Shown: piece by piece, positions 11,232 through 23,159 of the stretch
How positions within the stretch are numbered: the first letter of the stretch is position 1
Layout: every line of letters starts with the position of its first letter
NCBI RefSeq assembly: GCF_002865645.1
Contig: NW_020194558.1
Coordinates: 1,888,014 to 1,952,013 of the forward strand
DNA from: Hyaloscypha bicolor E
Lineage: Eukaryota; Ascomycota; Leotiomycetes; Helotiales; Hyaloscyphaceae
Length of the DNA: 64,000 bases
Direction of reading: 5' to 3'
Notes under the pieces: generated by a model
Databases searched by the model: none
What the model was told of the DNA's origin: nothing
The model's input: only the letters and a program-made list of their open reading frames with translations
Made by a program: the position numbers and the translations under genes

Positions 11232-12335
11232 ATGGAGACTAAATCAGAACCATCCTCATCAAACTCTTTTCTTCGCTCGGCTTCTTCTCCGCCTCCAATG
11301 TTGTTTTCACGCTTCAGACGTGCATCGTTGCAATGGACCGGCTTCACAAGTGTTCAAAGCTTTGTATTGTTTGTAGGCACAGTTGGTGTATTTGCCTTGT
11401 TTAGCATGAGCCAGGCAACGTGGATGCGTCCCCAGGCTCCGGGAGGGAAGTTCTGGTTTGAGAGGACGTGGTGGTTGGGGTGGGGGCTGAGGTGGCATGC
11501 TTGGGTGATGATTCGTATGTCCCTTCTCCTTTCTATCCCAATTTAGTCAAATTCAGTAACGATAATTCTATATCGTGAAGCTGTGGGAATACTCCTTCCA
11601 CTCCAGTTCCTCCCCCGGCTGAGAGCGAGGACACCAGCGCTCCATCGCTGGCTCGGACGTCTCTTGATCCTTGGCGTAAGCCTGGGGAACGTGGGTGGTA
11701 TGATCGCAACCCGTCGCTCCTTTGGCGGGACGATCACTGCTCAGACTTCGTTTGGGACATTGGTTATTATTAGTTCGTTCTCGATGTTTAAAGCTTGGAT
11801 GGCGATTCGGGCAGGGAGGGTTGATCGGCATCGGGTTTGGATGTTGAGGGCGTGGTGTCACATCTGTTCCGTAAGTAAAATTTGAGAATTAGAGAGGGAA
11901 GGCGGGGAGGTGTTAAACTGATATGAATAGGTCCTGACGTTGAGGATACTGATGGCTGTCTTCTCCTTCGCGATCGTTCAGGTCTCTCCCGACCGCTACA
12001 AAACGGTCAGCACTTGTGCAGAGATATTGCATACCTATGAAACGCTGTCATGCAACTTCACTCGCTCTCTCCCTCGACTTTTGGCACGGTATCCGTCGTG
12101 TGCGGAGCTCGGAGAGAAAGGTGGGAGAGAGGTGTTTGTTGCTGTTAATGCGAGCTTAAATATCATGCGGCCGGAGGAGATCTTCTCGATGTTGAGTTTG
12201 GTGTATGGTGTTTGTGCGTTTTTGGGATTGGTGATTCATGTGCTTGGTGTTGAGATTTATCTGGAGTGGTCGAGGGGCGAGGGTGAGAGGTTGAAGGAGG
12301 TGGCGAAGAACAGGGAAAGGGGGCTGGAGAAGTGA
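11232..12335 (+). CDS. DUF2306-like polytopic membrane protein
   Basis: Exons are 11232-11514, 11581-11870 and 11931-12335, 325 residues. After a Ser-rich N-terminus there are membrane segments at QSFVLFVGTVGVFALF, VGILLPLQFLP, WLGRLLILGVSLGNVGG, TLVIISSFSMFKAWMAI, LTLRILMAVFSFAIV and MLSLVYGVCAFLGLVIHVLG. The RxRxPALHRWLGRL motif and the later RHRVWMLRAW histidines resemble the DUF2306 / cytochrome-like four-helix pattern common in fungi. Function unknown. The first intron has an alternative in-frame acceptor at 11556 that would add eight residues (ILTIILYR...); 11580 is preferred because it gives the family-like PVGILLPLQF and a usual intron length. Confidence 0.75.
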
Positions 12336-13080
12336 GGCTTTAGCGAGTTTTATTAGGCTTCAGGTCCTAGATTTAGCGATGTGGAGGCTAGCCTTCAGCG
12401 CCAAGCCCCCTGAAAATTAGCAGTCGCCCCCTGGAATACCGGCGCTACAACGTTTTTGGGCGGGGAAACGAGGAGAGCTCACTAAGCCTTGCCATAAGTG
12501 AGCTATCTCGATGTCACAACAATTTCCGTCTTCTCTCTTCACACCTTTTGCCCAGATGCAATGGCAATTCGCCCGTTCATTCATGATTCGGCCCAGAGAT
12601 GCCCGATCGATGCCGTCAGAGACACCATCGCAGTCCATTGACTAGCCGCCCGTAAGCAATTGGGTTCTGCATCGTCACGGCTTGTCCTCATTCCTTAATT
12701 CCCTAATATCCTTCTGTTTCCAGCATATAAGTGTTCCGACGAGAGACGCTAAGACAACAGTCATTTCCGTTTTAGCCTCATATAATGATTTCAATGTCGT
12801 TCCTGCCTCGGATTGGGTGGTGGATTGGCTCCGAGCCAGTCTTTCATTTTGCGCCTTGAAGGTTCCTTCCTCCTTATGGCCAACTCTACGGCCACCTCTC
12901 GATCATTTCTTTACTACTATCCTTGCTTTCATACGGCTGCACATAACGTTTTCAGCCTCACTTCTCTTGTTTCAATAGCCTATTTCTCGGGTCTTGTTTT
13001 CGTACTCCAACAGAGCAGGCTTCCACCTCTCAAGTCAAGTGTGTTCCCTCTGTCGGCCGTTTTTCTCAGCTCTCGAAAAG
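12336..13080. other. intergenic region upstream of the glutaminase gene
   Basis: These 745 bp hold the DUF2306-like 3' UTR and the promoter and leader of the glutaminase gene. The final 400 bp are rich in C and T. The plus-strand open frames here are in frame only by chance with the second glutaminase exon. Nothing else recognised. Confidence 0.4.
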
Positions 13081-15645
13081 ATGAAGATTATCAGCCAGAC
13101 AATTGTCACGCTGTGTGCCACGTTGCTGTTGCTGGGCCTCACATACGCATCCTCTTTTTATCCTGCAAGGCCTCCGGCCATTCCTCTTGCCGTCAAGTCT
13201 CCTTACCTGAACGCTGTCCAACGTGCTGGTTGTGGAAATGGTGGTTACTTGGCCGGGCAGTATCCTACATTTTGGGCTTAAGTGACTTCAAGATTATGGT
13301 TCCGCCGAATCTGACTTCAATCAGGGGCCAGACACTTGGATGGAATGGAATGATCAGGGTGGATAACACGATTTATACTTGGATGGGAGACCCCATTGGT
13401 GCAGGAACCCACACCGTCACCCAAAAACATTTCTGGTATTCTTCGACCAAGAGTGTGTTCTCTATGGATATTGGTGGGAAAGTCGAAATGACCATTACTT
13501 TTCTCTCGCCCATCACACCAGGCGATCAGAAGCGGCAGTCTTTGGTATTCTCCTATCTCGAGGTCACCGTTGAGTCGCAGGATGGAAACCCGCACGATGT
13601 CCAACTTTACGCAGATATTTCTGCTGGTAAGACCTCACCGATGTTTCTGTAAACCTCAGCTGATTCTGCCCAAGAATGGGTAGCCGGAGACCATTCGAGT
13701 GTCGCCCAATGGGATTTCAACACCACCAACGATGGAATATCATATCACAGGGTATATCGACAGACACAATTACTCTTCAGTGAGACCAATGACCAAGCGG
13801 ACTGGGGTCATTGGTTTTGGGCGACGAAAAAGGTGGATGGCGTGACATTTCAATCTGGCGCAGATAAAGCAGTTCATGGAGCTTTCCAGAGGAACGGAAA
13901 GTTGGCAAACACGAAAGATACACATTTTCGACCCATAAACAAGGACTTCCCTGTATTTGGATTCTCCATTGATCTAGGTTCTATCACTTCTCCTGTGAGC
14001 ACTCTGTTCGCCTTGGGTCTCACCCAGGAGCAAGCCATTCTCTTTGATGGCCAGACAGGCAACGTTCCTCTGAATTCTTTGTGGAAGAGCTACTTCCCGA
14101 GTGAGACCGATGCTGTAAGTGAGCCTTACCAGGTCAGGCAACGTTAACGGATAAAGCTTTCCTTCTTCTACACCGACTTCACTACTGCTAATGCTACGGC
14201 CACGGCTCTCGATTACAAAATCAATAACGATTCTCGCATTGCTGGAGGTCATGACTACGTTATCATCACCTCCCTTTCTGCTAGACAGGCTTTTGGAGCA
14301 ACGCAATTGGTGGGTAACCTGACAAACCAGTATTTGTTCATCAAGGAACTTAGCTCTGATGGGAACATCCAAACTGTGGACGTCATTTACCCATTCTTTC
14401 CAATCCTGCTCTATCTTGAGCCATCGATGGTAAAGCTCATGCTTGACCCTCTCTTTGAGAATCAAGAGTCTGGACAATTTCCACAGAACTACTCAATGCA
14501 TGATCTGTAGGTGTTGGGAGAGAAAACCCTTTCCTATTCTGAGCAGTCACAAGATATCCTCTCGATACAATGCCACACTTGCCCCAGATTAATCTATATC
14601 GAGTAATTGCTAACTACCTCGCTACACAGGGGTTATCATTGGCCGAATGCCACGGGCCATACTGACGGCCAGGACGAATGGCAGCCCCTTGAAGAGTGTA
14701 AGTCTCAACTTTTCGGAGTATTATTTCCTTGTTCGAATGTCTTGCGAGCTCTTTATCCTCTCGATGTTATGTCTTGAGAGTAGGCTATTCACGAGACACT
14801 GTCTTTTGCAATTCTCTCCCCCGAGGCAATGCTGATGCCATGGCTTGTAGGTGGGAATATGATCATAATGACTTTGGCTTACGCTCAACGAACAAATGAT
14901 ATTACCTACCTTACTATGCATTATAAGATACTCAACCAATGGGCTCAATACCTCATTGAGGAAGCCCTCTATCCCGCCTACCAGATGTCCACGGACGACT
15001 TCGCGGGATGGCTCTCAAACCAAACGAATTTAGCTCTGAAAGGAATTATTGGAATCGAAGCCATGGCTTCAATCGCTAACTTGACAGGAAACGCGGCTGA
15101 CGGGGCTAGGTTCGCAAACATAGCTCACTCTTACATTTCTAACTGGCAAGTCCTTGGCATCGCCGCTGATGCCAAACCACCGCACACCACCCTGAGTTAT
15201 GGTGTGAACGACACCCATGGTATACTCTACAACCTGTACTCCGACCGTCTTCTCAACCTCAGCCTCGTCCCACAGTCCATCTACAAAATGCAAAGTGCAT
15301 TCTACCAAATTATTGAGCAGAAATATGGCATTCCGCTTGACACAAGACATAATTATACGAAAAGCGATTGGGAGATGTGGGCCGCGGCCATTTCGAGTGA
15401 GAGCACGAGAAACATGTTAATTCAGGATCTGGCAAAGTGGATTAATGAGACCCCGACAAACACCGCATGTACGGATTTGTATGATACGCGTAATGGAGAG
15501 TAAGCCAGCTTTCAATGATACTGTGTATGAATGCTGAGATGTTGACAGTTATGCCACTGAGGGTAGGGATAATCACTTCGTTGCACGGCCAGTGGTGGGA
15601 GGGCACTTTGCTTTGTTGGCTTTGCAAGGCGAACCATACGTCTAA
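13081..15645 (+). CDS. gtaA: secreted glutaminase A (DUF4965/DUF5127/DUF1793)
   Basis: Exons are 13081-13259, 13325-13626, 13675-14114, 14157-14506, 14630-14697, 14851-15499 and 15549-15645; 694 residues, all phases consistent. It begins with a clear signal peptide (MKIISQTIVTLCATLLLLGL...). The order of conserved blocks follows fungal GtaA: FSPARPP-like start, IRVDN..YTWMG, RRQSLVFSYL-like, DISAEW, MHDLGYHWPNATGH, EECGNM, STDDFAG, NLALKGIIGI, PPHTTLSYG, LVPQS and PLDTRHNYTKSDWE. The enzyme hydrolyses glutamine to glutamate outside the cell, for nitrogen use. Odd point: the only canonical first intron (gtatcc...atcag, 65 bp) removes YPTFW, a block that is normally conserved, and without splicing the frame ends at TAA 13282. 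Exon 1 may therefore be damaged, or its splicing altered. Confidence 0.85.
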
Positions 15646-16960
15646 AGCCTTTCATGTGCAATATATTGGAGTTTGGAGGGTCTTGGCGAATACGAATTGC
15701 CAGTTGTCGTACAGACAGTGGTTATTCTATCTTTAATTTTGAAGTAAAGGAAGCATGAAATTATTCAGCGTGCCGCTTCCAAGTCTCTTCCACATGTGTT
15801 GAAGACAGACAGACTAAGGAAACTCATCATGAGTCAGATGGGAATCCCATCTTCGGTCTGTCTCCCCCATCGAGCAGGCCTCGACCTCCGTCATCGCTCC
15901 TCGCGTCAAAAGGGAGCCTCGATGCCGGCTGTAAGTTGCGTAGGAGTCTTTGCTTAAAAGTCTCATTACTTGAAAGGCCTGGCAGTCTACTGGACCAACC
16001 AAAGATATGACCGTATAGAGGATCTATTGAAATCGATGATTTTGATGTTCGGGATTGCTGCTTAACAGAGTACTGCACTAACGAATAAGCGAGCCCCTTT
16101 TCTCTGACCTGAGGGTGCGGAAATCCTGCCCATGTCGGCTCTACCTCCCACTACCCCTTCTCATCGCTGTGTTGCCCAACGTTACTGCAAGCAAAGGAAA
16201 TAAGACTGAAAGGAGAAGGCGAAGGGGAAAAAAGTTGAGGAGCACCAAGGGAGTGGGGATCTGATCATGTGATCTCGCGTGTGAGTCGCTAGAGCGCGTT
16301 CGGAGAGCTAATCTCATAAAGATCTTCAGGAGAGCACGGTTTCCTTCTCCAACAAACGCCACCCTACTTTCCAATTATTTGACTTGCCTTGCCATTAATC
16401 TGGCCGACAAATCGTCGAAGCTTCGCGTCGAAGGCAATGTTTTCTCCACGTCCAAAGGTATGCCTCTTCTCGCAACCACAGGTCCTTGGTCGCTTAGCCG
16501 ACTTCTTTGATAGCCATTGTGAAGGCCCGAGAAGTTGCTAAGCTCCTACCGGAATGGTGCAACTCCTTTGGGATTTTTGCTGCCGCAAAATACAAAATTG
16601 GGAGCTGCTCGCAATGCGTTGCAGTCGCAGAGCAAGAAGCAATTCTGAGAGACACTGAAAAGACCCGCCAGACCCACGATGAGAATACTCGAGAATGCGC
16701 TTCGGTATCGTCTATTGAAGTAGGGACCATTCACCTGAACACTGATGGTTTCAACTTGGCACGACACGACGGCGCCATCAAAAGAACGCAATCTCATTGT
16801 CATATTACTCTAGCACACACACGCCATAACAGATTTCTCACAATTTTCCCGATGCTTCAATTATACATAGAAGAAGCCCTTCAATGCTGTCAGTTGAGTT
16901 GGCCGCAAAGTAGGGTTAGAATGACTACCATCCTGAACACCTTGCTCGACCACCCTTTAA
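15646..16960. other. intergenic region, 1.3 kb
   Basis: This lies between the glutaminase gene and the coiled-coil relic. One plus-strand open frame (16507-16971, 154 codons) precedes the coiled-coil segment in a different frame and could be part of the same decayed gene, but I recognise nothing in it. No repeats seen. Confidence 0.3.
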
Positions 16961-17543
16961 ATGGAATATGATAACCTGCATAAAGAGACGGCAAATAAAG
17001 CTGAGAAGGAAGCAGCGGAGATGGCGGAAAAGATTGAGAAGGCACAAAAAGATTTCGTGCTCAAGGCAACAACCGCACAAATCGAGGAGCGGAAGGCAAG
17101 AGACGAGCAGGCTGCAGCAGAAGCTGTAAAAAAAATCAGCAGAGGATAAAGCAGCATGGGAAAAGAAAGTAGAGGAGGAGAAAAGGCGAGCCATAGCCGA
17201 ATTCAATGCTGACCAACGAAGAATAGCCAAGGCAGCGGCAGAAGCGACGAAAAAAGCTGCTGGAGAGAGCGCAGCTCGGGAGAGGAAGGTGGAGTATGAG
17301 AGGAAGGTGGAGTATGAGAGGAAGGTGGAGTATGAGAGGAAGGTGGAGTATGAGAGGAAGGTGGAGTATGAGAGGAAGGTGAAGGACGAGAGGAAGGCCG
17401 AGTTGGTTCAAGGGGTTGAGATGGCGAAATGGCAGCTGGAGTCTGAGCGAAAGAGGGAAGATGAGTTAAAAGCAAGGGAGAAGCAAACGGAGGCTGAGTT
17501 GAGATGGAAACACATCATGATTCCATGGCCGTCATGGATGTGA
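16961..17543 (+). pseudogene. coiled-coil protein gene fragment, frameshifted
   Basis: Two open frames together encode one continuous Glu/Lys/Ala-rich coiled coil. The first runs from ATG 16961 to a stop at 17147. The second, one base out of phase, runs on to a stop at 17543. The switch falls at a run of eight A (17128-17135); with seven A the two frames would join. The second part contains a hexapeptide repeat EYERKV encoded by the 18-bp tandem repeat listed separately. Long Ala/Glu/Lys coiled coils occur in a large class of fungal proteins of unknown function that carry further domains on each side; those domains are not visible here. It could be a real gene with an assembly or sequencing error in the A-run, or a remnant. 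Confidence 0.5.
17280..17381 (+). repeat. 18-bp tandem repeat in coding sequence
   Basis: Five perfect copies of an 18-bp unit (GAGAGGAAGGTGGAGTAT) and a partial sixth, coding for E-R-K-V-E-Y repeated. A diverged unit follows (KDERKA). Identical copies at the DNA level indicate recent expansion by slippage or unequal exchange. Confidence 0.92.
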
Positions 17544-18128
17544 GGTTGAAATTTTGGAGCATACGAGAAGTTTGGAAAATCATCTGAAGAAAGGGTTGAC
17601 CTGACTGAGTCATGAGTCCGCGGCCGCTTCATCGGAAGCGAGCTTGAAAAGGGGCTCACCAAGGGGCGGGAAGTGCCAAACGATCAAAACAAATCTCAAG
17701 GTTAGGCAGCCCTTACATTGCATTCGGATAAGACAGAAGTTGAGACGGCAGGGGTGAGGTCACAAGGATCGAGGTTCTCTGATAAATTTGACTGATCAGG
17801 CGGCTGAGGGGAGAGCCCCGCATGCCAAGCGGAAGTATTGCGGCGAAAGGAAGTACGAAGTAAAGGGCCCGTTCCAAAAGGGGTGATTGGATCGCCAAAC
17901 ACCTCCCCAAAGGCACCACACCCGTGTGTGTTGAGATTCCGGGTGGATCATAATATATAAATCAACAAAAAGAATCACAACAGCGGGGGATCGAAACTAC
18001 TCCTGAATTACAACTATCAATGGGTATAGAGAAACGGCATCCAAGACAAAAAGCGCTCGGGCATCGAAAACAATCTCCTCCAACTCCAACGCTGAGGAAT
18101 GCCCAAAACCTTCTTGCAAGCTATGCAA
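17544..18128. other. intergenic region
   Basis: This lies between the coiled-coil relic and the 3' end of the minus-strand membrane protein gene. Only shadow open frames are seen; the 3' UTR of the membrane protein should lie at its right end. Confidence 0.4.
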
Positions 18129-20065
18129 TCAATGAAATCTCAAACGAACAATCGAAAAGAACATATTCTGAAGCACGTGCACCATCACCACTACTCCTGT
18201 GGGTAGCAGCTCTGGCCACATGCCCAAATCTTGCTTGGCTTCTCCTGTCACGTCCATTTTCCAACCATACCACAGAATCCTCCTAACAATCCACGCGGCT
18301 ACCAATTCACAGGCAAAGGTGACGATTGAGGCGTAAAATGTGAGGCCAAAATCGTATCCGTCACCGCTGAGTGGCCCATCGCCCGGACCATCCATGACTT
18401 GGTCGAAGGCGAAGTATGGATATACATCTTTATTGGCCCCATAGTGCAATACGAGAATTGCGCCTAGGAAGGCGAGCATAGACACGCATTCTGCAAGAGA
18501 ACGGATATAGATGTTCCTCGCTGCAAACTTCTGATAAGCCGAAAGACTTTGGTTGTTGATGGAGAGAAGCGTTAGGACGTAGTGGTAAGGTTTGGACATA
18601 GTGAGCGGGAAGAGAATGATGAGGAACGAAGAAGATAAAATTTGAAGGTAGACGAATTGTGATGGCGAGCGGAGACGGGCGTACAGTGCGCGCACGTAGG
18701 TTTGGTACGTTAGAGAGAAATAGCTTTTCTGGGTTAGCTGGTGTAGTTATGCAAGCATTCAGGAGAACATACAGTTTGAAGATCCAACCCAAAGGATAAC
18801 TTCCCACTCTCTCACCCTCATTTCCTCCTAATATCCACCCTGTCAACCCATCCAGTAAATGAACGGTGATGACCCATGTATACACGTAGACGATGGTTTG
18901 TATGGTACTATGAGGCAAGGTCCTCAAATACGTCTCGGCGTAGGCTTCTCCCACTACGTACGCCAGCATACCAATAAAAAGCGCTGCGCAGAACCAGATG
19001 AACCTCAGAAAGCTAGCTGGTAGCCATCTTTTCCGCAAAGCTAATGCTTGAGCGCGAGTCCGGTGCACGTTGTCTGTGGCTAAGGCTACTTCAAGAGGAG
19101 CATTTGGGTCGAAAGCGGCTTGCTGGACGTTAGCCCTGCGAGGTCTGTCTCGTGCTGCCACTGTTTCTGTGTCCCCTGTCCACCAAGAGGATGTAAAAAT
19201 GCGTTGCGTCTCTGACAGTGACGTGCGGAGACTGAGGTGTCGCTCGTGATAAAGCAACATCACAGAAGCCACTATCAAGGGCATCGCCATGGTGAAGAAT
19301 GTCCAACAAATCCAAGCCGTATTGTGCGATGTGATCCACCGTGTTTCAGGGACGCAATATATCGGGATCGGCGTCGCGATAGAGATGACGGCGATGATCG
19401 ACACGGTCAACGGGAAACCAAAACTTTCTGGCCACCTTCTAAAGTCAGTAAGGGCTTAGAGCATGGGCAATCGGGAAGACTGACCAGTTGAGACTGTAGA
19501 TATTGAACACTTTTGTGATCCACATCAACGCCGTGATGTTGTAGAATCCATAATAGACAAACAAGAAATTCCAGAAGTTTATTTCGACGCGGGCTTCTCC
19601 GTGACCTGGTACTTTGTGCCCTTCATCAAATTTGAATAGCATTCCGTCCTCATCCGGTAAATCGTATTGTGGGAATGGCAGAGCACACCAGCCTACCGCC
19701 AGCGCAGCCGGCAGGATGACCAACACTGCCCATCTCGTCCACCACTTATCCACCAATTTTCCAACCGCTGCCTGCTTCGGTTCAAGCCATAGATCTCGTT
19801 GTGCTCTTCCCCATCGTCTCAAAGCTCCCATATCCTCATTCTCCAGAAGGTCGCCCTCATCGCTTTCATCTCCATCGCCAAAAACCCGCGAGTATCCAAA
19901 TCCTCGGCCAGCAAAGCTCCCAAACAGAGTGCTCCTATAGCTATTCCTCCGCCCTATTCTCTGAGCATCCGGAACAGCGCGGAAGCGTCCGAGTAAAGGG
20001 GAGGATTCAGTGCCCAGTCCCCCGCGCGCTTCAGAACCTTGCTGGAAGTTAAAGAAGGACGGCAT
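18129..20065 (-). CDS. polytopic membrane protein of unknown function
   Basis: Exons are 20065-19485, 19435-18773 and 18723-18129, 612 residues. The intron ends were set by frame and membrane continuity: the first join restores SLNWWPESFGFPL and the second WIFKLYFSLTYQTYVR. The N-terminal 110 residues are polar, with a run of Asp/Glu. About eleven membrane segments follow, for example AVLVILPAALAVGWCALPF, FLFVYYGFYNITALMWI, PLTVSIIAVISIATPIPIY, FIWFCAALFIGMLAYVVG, VYLQILSSSFLIILFPL and FYASIVTFACELVAAWIV. I do not recognise a transporter signature. A loop between spans four and five holds a polar, Arg-rich segment. The length and topology suggest a conserved fungal integral membrane protein, location unknown. 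Confidence 0.78.
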
Positions 20066-23000
20066 TCCATTATTCGACTTGCTTGCTCTGGCTATATGTA
20101 TGAGTTCGCGCTGCGTATCTCAACATCGTCTTATCAAAGCAAGAGTGGAGTGAAACCTTGTAATGTTCGAGAGTTTTTGTCAGAGCTGTGAAGCACGGCA
20201 AAATCCCGGTACCAATGACGCGCGACACGTGAAAGCGGCCGCGTGTGTTTGCTTTTCCCTGAATGACAACCCAGCTCAGCCGCCTCTGTCTCATACTAAT
20301 CATGATAAATGCTAGTTCTCAGATCGTTGCAATAGCAGAGACAAGATCATGCAAAGCGATGTTGCCGTTGAATTGCCAGCCACTGTTAGCTTCCAAACTG
20401 AAAAGTGATTCTCTCCTTGCCTCCCTTCGTTATTATAGTACAGCTCTCTCCCGTTGCCAAGTGCAGCCACGGAACTCTTTTCAGTCAGCTGTGTTTCTTG
20501 TTCTGATTGCATCCTCAGCCTCATCTTCTCTTTTTAGATGTCAGTCGTTTCTTATTGGTCATAAATCTAATCTCTCAGCCATCAGCGGAGGAATTGGTCC
20601 TTGATAATCCAGACGTCGAGTTGTTGTGCATGCAGAGAGATACTTCAAAGGGTTCTCCTCAGCACAGGGATGATTTCCACCCTTAATCATACCATCGTTA
20701 TCATGTCAACACAGTCGTTTCCACCTCATGAGACCTTGCCGGTCAATGAGAAGTCATTAGCCTCAGAGAGGAGCCTTCGCATTGTAGTTCCGTTTTCAAA
20801 GAACTTGACGATATACCTCGTGTATGGGGCCGAGAAGACCAACCAAGATAAACGTGCAAGGGGACCTTGACTCCGTGTTCCGATGGGGGGATAAGAGTAC
20901 TCAATCGACGGTGCTGCCGGTGACCGACGTTCCAATCTCCCCTTGCATCCTCTACAACGCCTACATCTTCGAGCTCATAATCCGCAGCAACTCCGTCTAC
21001 CACTCCAGCATCCCCCACAATCCTGCACCTACTTCGAAAAATTCCCCAGAGCCAGTATCACCATCAACAGTGGCGGCCACTCCAACGACGACAACCCCGA
21101 CCCCCACGTTGCGGCATCTCAGGCGTCCAGCCCCCAGATTTTATAGTGAGGTCAGCGTCTGCTATGATATTTCCACCTTCTCGAAGGTGTGTTGGTAGAG
21201 GCAAGGAATTTTTGATGTTGAAAAGAGGGTGATTCGGAGTATATGGTAGTCAGAGTTACTACAATCAGGGGCCATGGTGGGATGAAGGCTCAGGTAGATT
21301 ATCGGATCGGAACGTTGCAAAAAAACCCCGACCGACTTGATCACATTTCAATTCGACTTGTCAAATGTCTCAACTGTCAAATCTTCCTTGTAAAATTAAC
21401 GAAACTGCACGGTCAGACACAAGAAGAAACGTTTTCTTTCCGTGAATAGTCAATGGACTTGCTCAGGGGTTACCGGGTTACTCTCTTTGTACATATTTCT
21501 AAAATTAGTACAATAACCGATCTCGATGGTGCCGAGCATGGACCTAGTTAGGATGTGATTCGGGTGGGACTATTCAAGCAATGTCAATCTTCAGCGGATA
21601 CATTACTGGGGAGAACAGTCTCGAACAGGTCCATTTTCACGTGATGATAAACGGGATATCTCGCAAAGAGCTCGAACCGAATTTCAGACAGAATGAGCGC
21701 ATTTATCAAAACAACCAGAGTTTCAGTCTCAAGCCATACCCGCCCCTATGCGTCTTTTTACCTCATAGTACATGAAACTCTATCACATCTTCTCCGATCG
21801 GAAGCTGCATATGGGGATCATGCGTGGCTTGCTCGGGCTCCCCCCTGATGCATACTTATCGATAACGATTATGCGACCAGCAATGTCGTGCCTCATCGGC
21901 CAAGCCCAAGCTCAAGGGCCTCGAGTCTTCTCGTTACACAGGCATGTTGGGCCGGATTCCTTGACGGCCCTGGACGCCTGTAGAATGGCTCTTGTTTTCT
22001 GTGCTACTTTGGGCATTCATACCCCCAGCTTCGGCGAGGCCGCCACGTGGAACCACGATGTGCTCGTTCAGCAAAAGCAAGAAGAGTGCAAGAAAGCGTG
22101 CAGTGCTCGATGCTTATCAGCCCCATAGGGCAGGCGGGAAAAGGGACATGTGAAAAACGGATGACTCTTAGGAATTGGCGGCTTGTCAGCCACGACGTGG
22201 GGCAGAGCGTCGGCATCCACCAAGGGGATAAATGGGAAGGATGAGGTTGAGGAAGACTGGATTCACAGCTGTGATTGGCCGCAGAGGCGCAGAGGCGCAG
22301 AATGGCAGAATCACCTCATCGGCTCAACGCTTTTTTTTTTTGGCTGCTCGAGAAATTTGTTTCCACGACATGGAAGCCGGAATTCGGGGAGCTGATGCGG
22401 TGTTGTAGTGGGGATCGGGGCTTTGGGTGAGACAATGTGTCACTTGGTATATATTTTTTATATCTGGGCTCTGCGCCATGTTGAGGGGGTGGAGTGGACG
22501 ACGAGTCTGTTGTGGAGTGCATATTGCACCCATAATGCCCCTCTTGAAGTGTACAGTGAGATACGAGCAAGAGAGAGCTGAGCTGAGATACAGTGCATGC
22601 AGTTGATATGCGTTGTCAGACTTTTTACTAGTCAGGCAAAAAACTAAAGAAGCTCTGGGCTTTGCCGCTCCAATGCAACAAACCCCTCCACGCTCACACC
22701 GTCTCCTCTCACAACCACCACCATTCCACAGCAGCCCTCCGCAGCCATTCCCCTCCATAGCACGGTTTCCGCCTCCGCGAACGGGTATCACCTCACCACC
22801 CATCGCCCACGATTCAGCGTGCATTAAGGTGGCTGCTGTCGCCGCTGCCCTGCTCTCTTGGCCCTTTCTCATCCGGACCCTATCCACGGCCACGGCCACA
22901 GCCATCCACTCCTCGCGGCGCACTACGGCTCAGATTTGCCCCATCCAGCAGCGCGCTGCTACCTACCTTATTTGCTCTTTCCAGCCTCTCCCTGCCACTG

Positions 23001-23159
23001 GTAGGGGTAGCCCACTATCAGAGTTATCCTTCGCCAATCCAAGCCAAATAGAAACCCCCGAACGACCGTCGCCTTCCCCATCCCAGGAAATTTTTGTCAA
23101 TTTGCATATCTGACTACCGACCTCACCTCTCCTCCCGCCGCTTCTCTTCTCTCTCCACG
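20066..23159. other. long intergenic region, 3.1 kb
   Basis: This lies between the divergent membrane protein and adenine phosphoribosyltransferase genes. No complete gene is recognised. Around 20,630-21,150 there are overlapping coding-like stretches on both strands without a clear frame. An 11-base T run lies at 22,331-22,341. From about 22,660 to 23,150 the plus strand is very C/T-rich, as expected for the promoter and leader of the downstream gene; the 199-codon minus-strand open frame opposite it is a composition artefact. Confidence 0.35.

Noticed and set aside
17128..17135. Programmed frameshifting at the A8 run
   Set aside because: No downstream structure or known precedent in this context; indel or sequence error is simpler.
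17136..17475. Minus-strand Pro/Leu/His repeat frames opposite the coiled coil
   Set aside because: They are shadows of the 18-bp repeat; the plus strand gives a plausible helix.
22324..22923. 199-codon open frame on the minus strand
   Set aside because: Opposite a C/T-rich promoter stretch; Gly/Arg/Ala-rich composition is what such DNA gives by chance.
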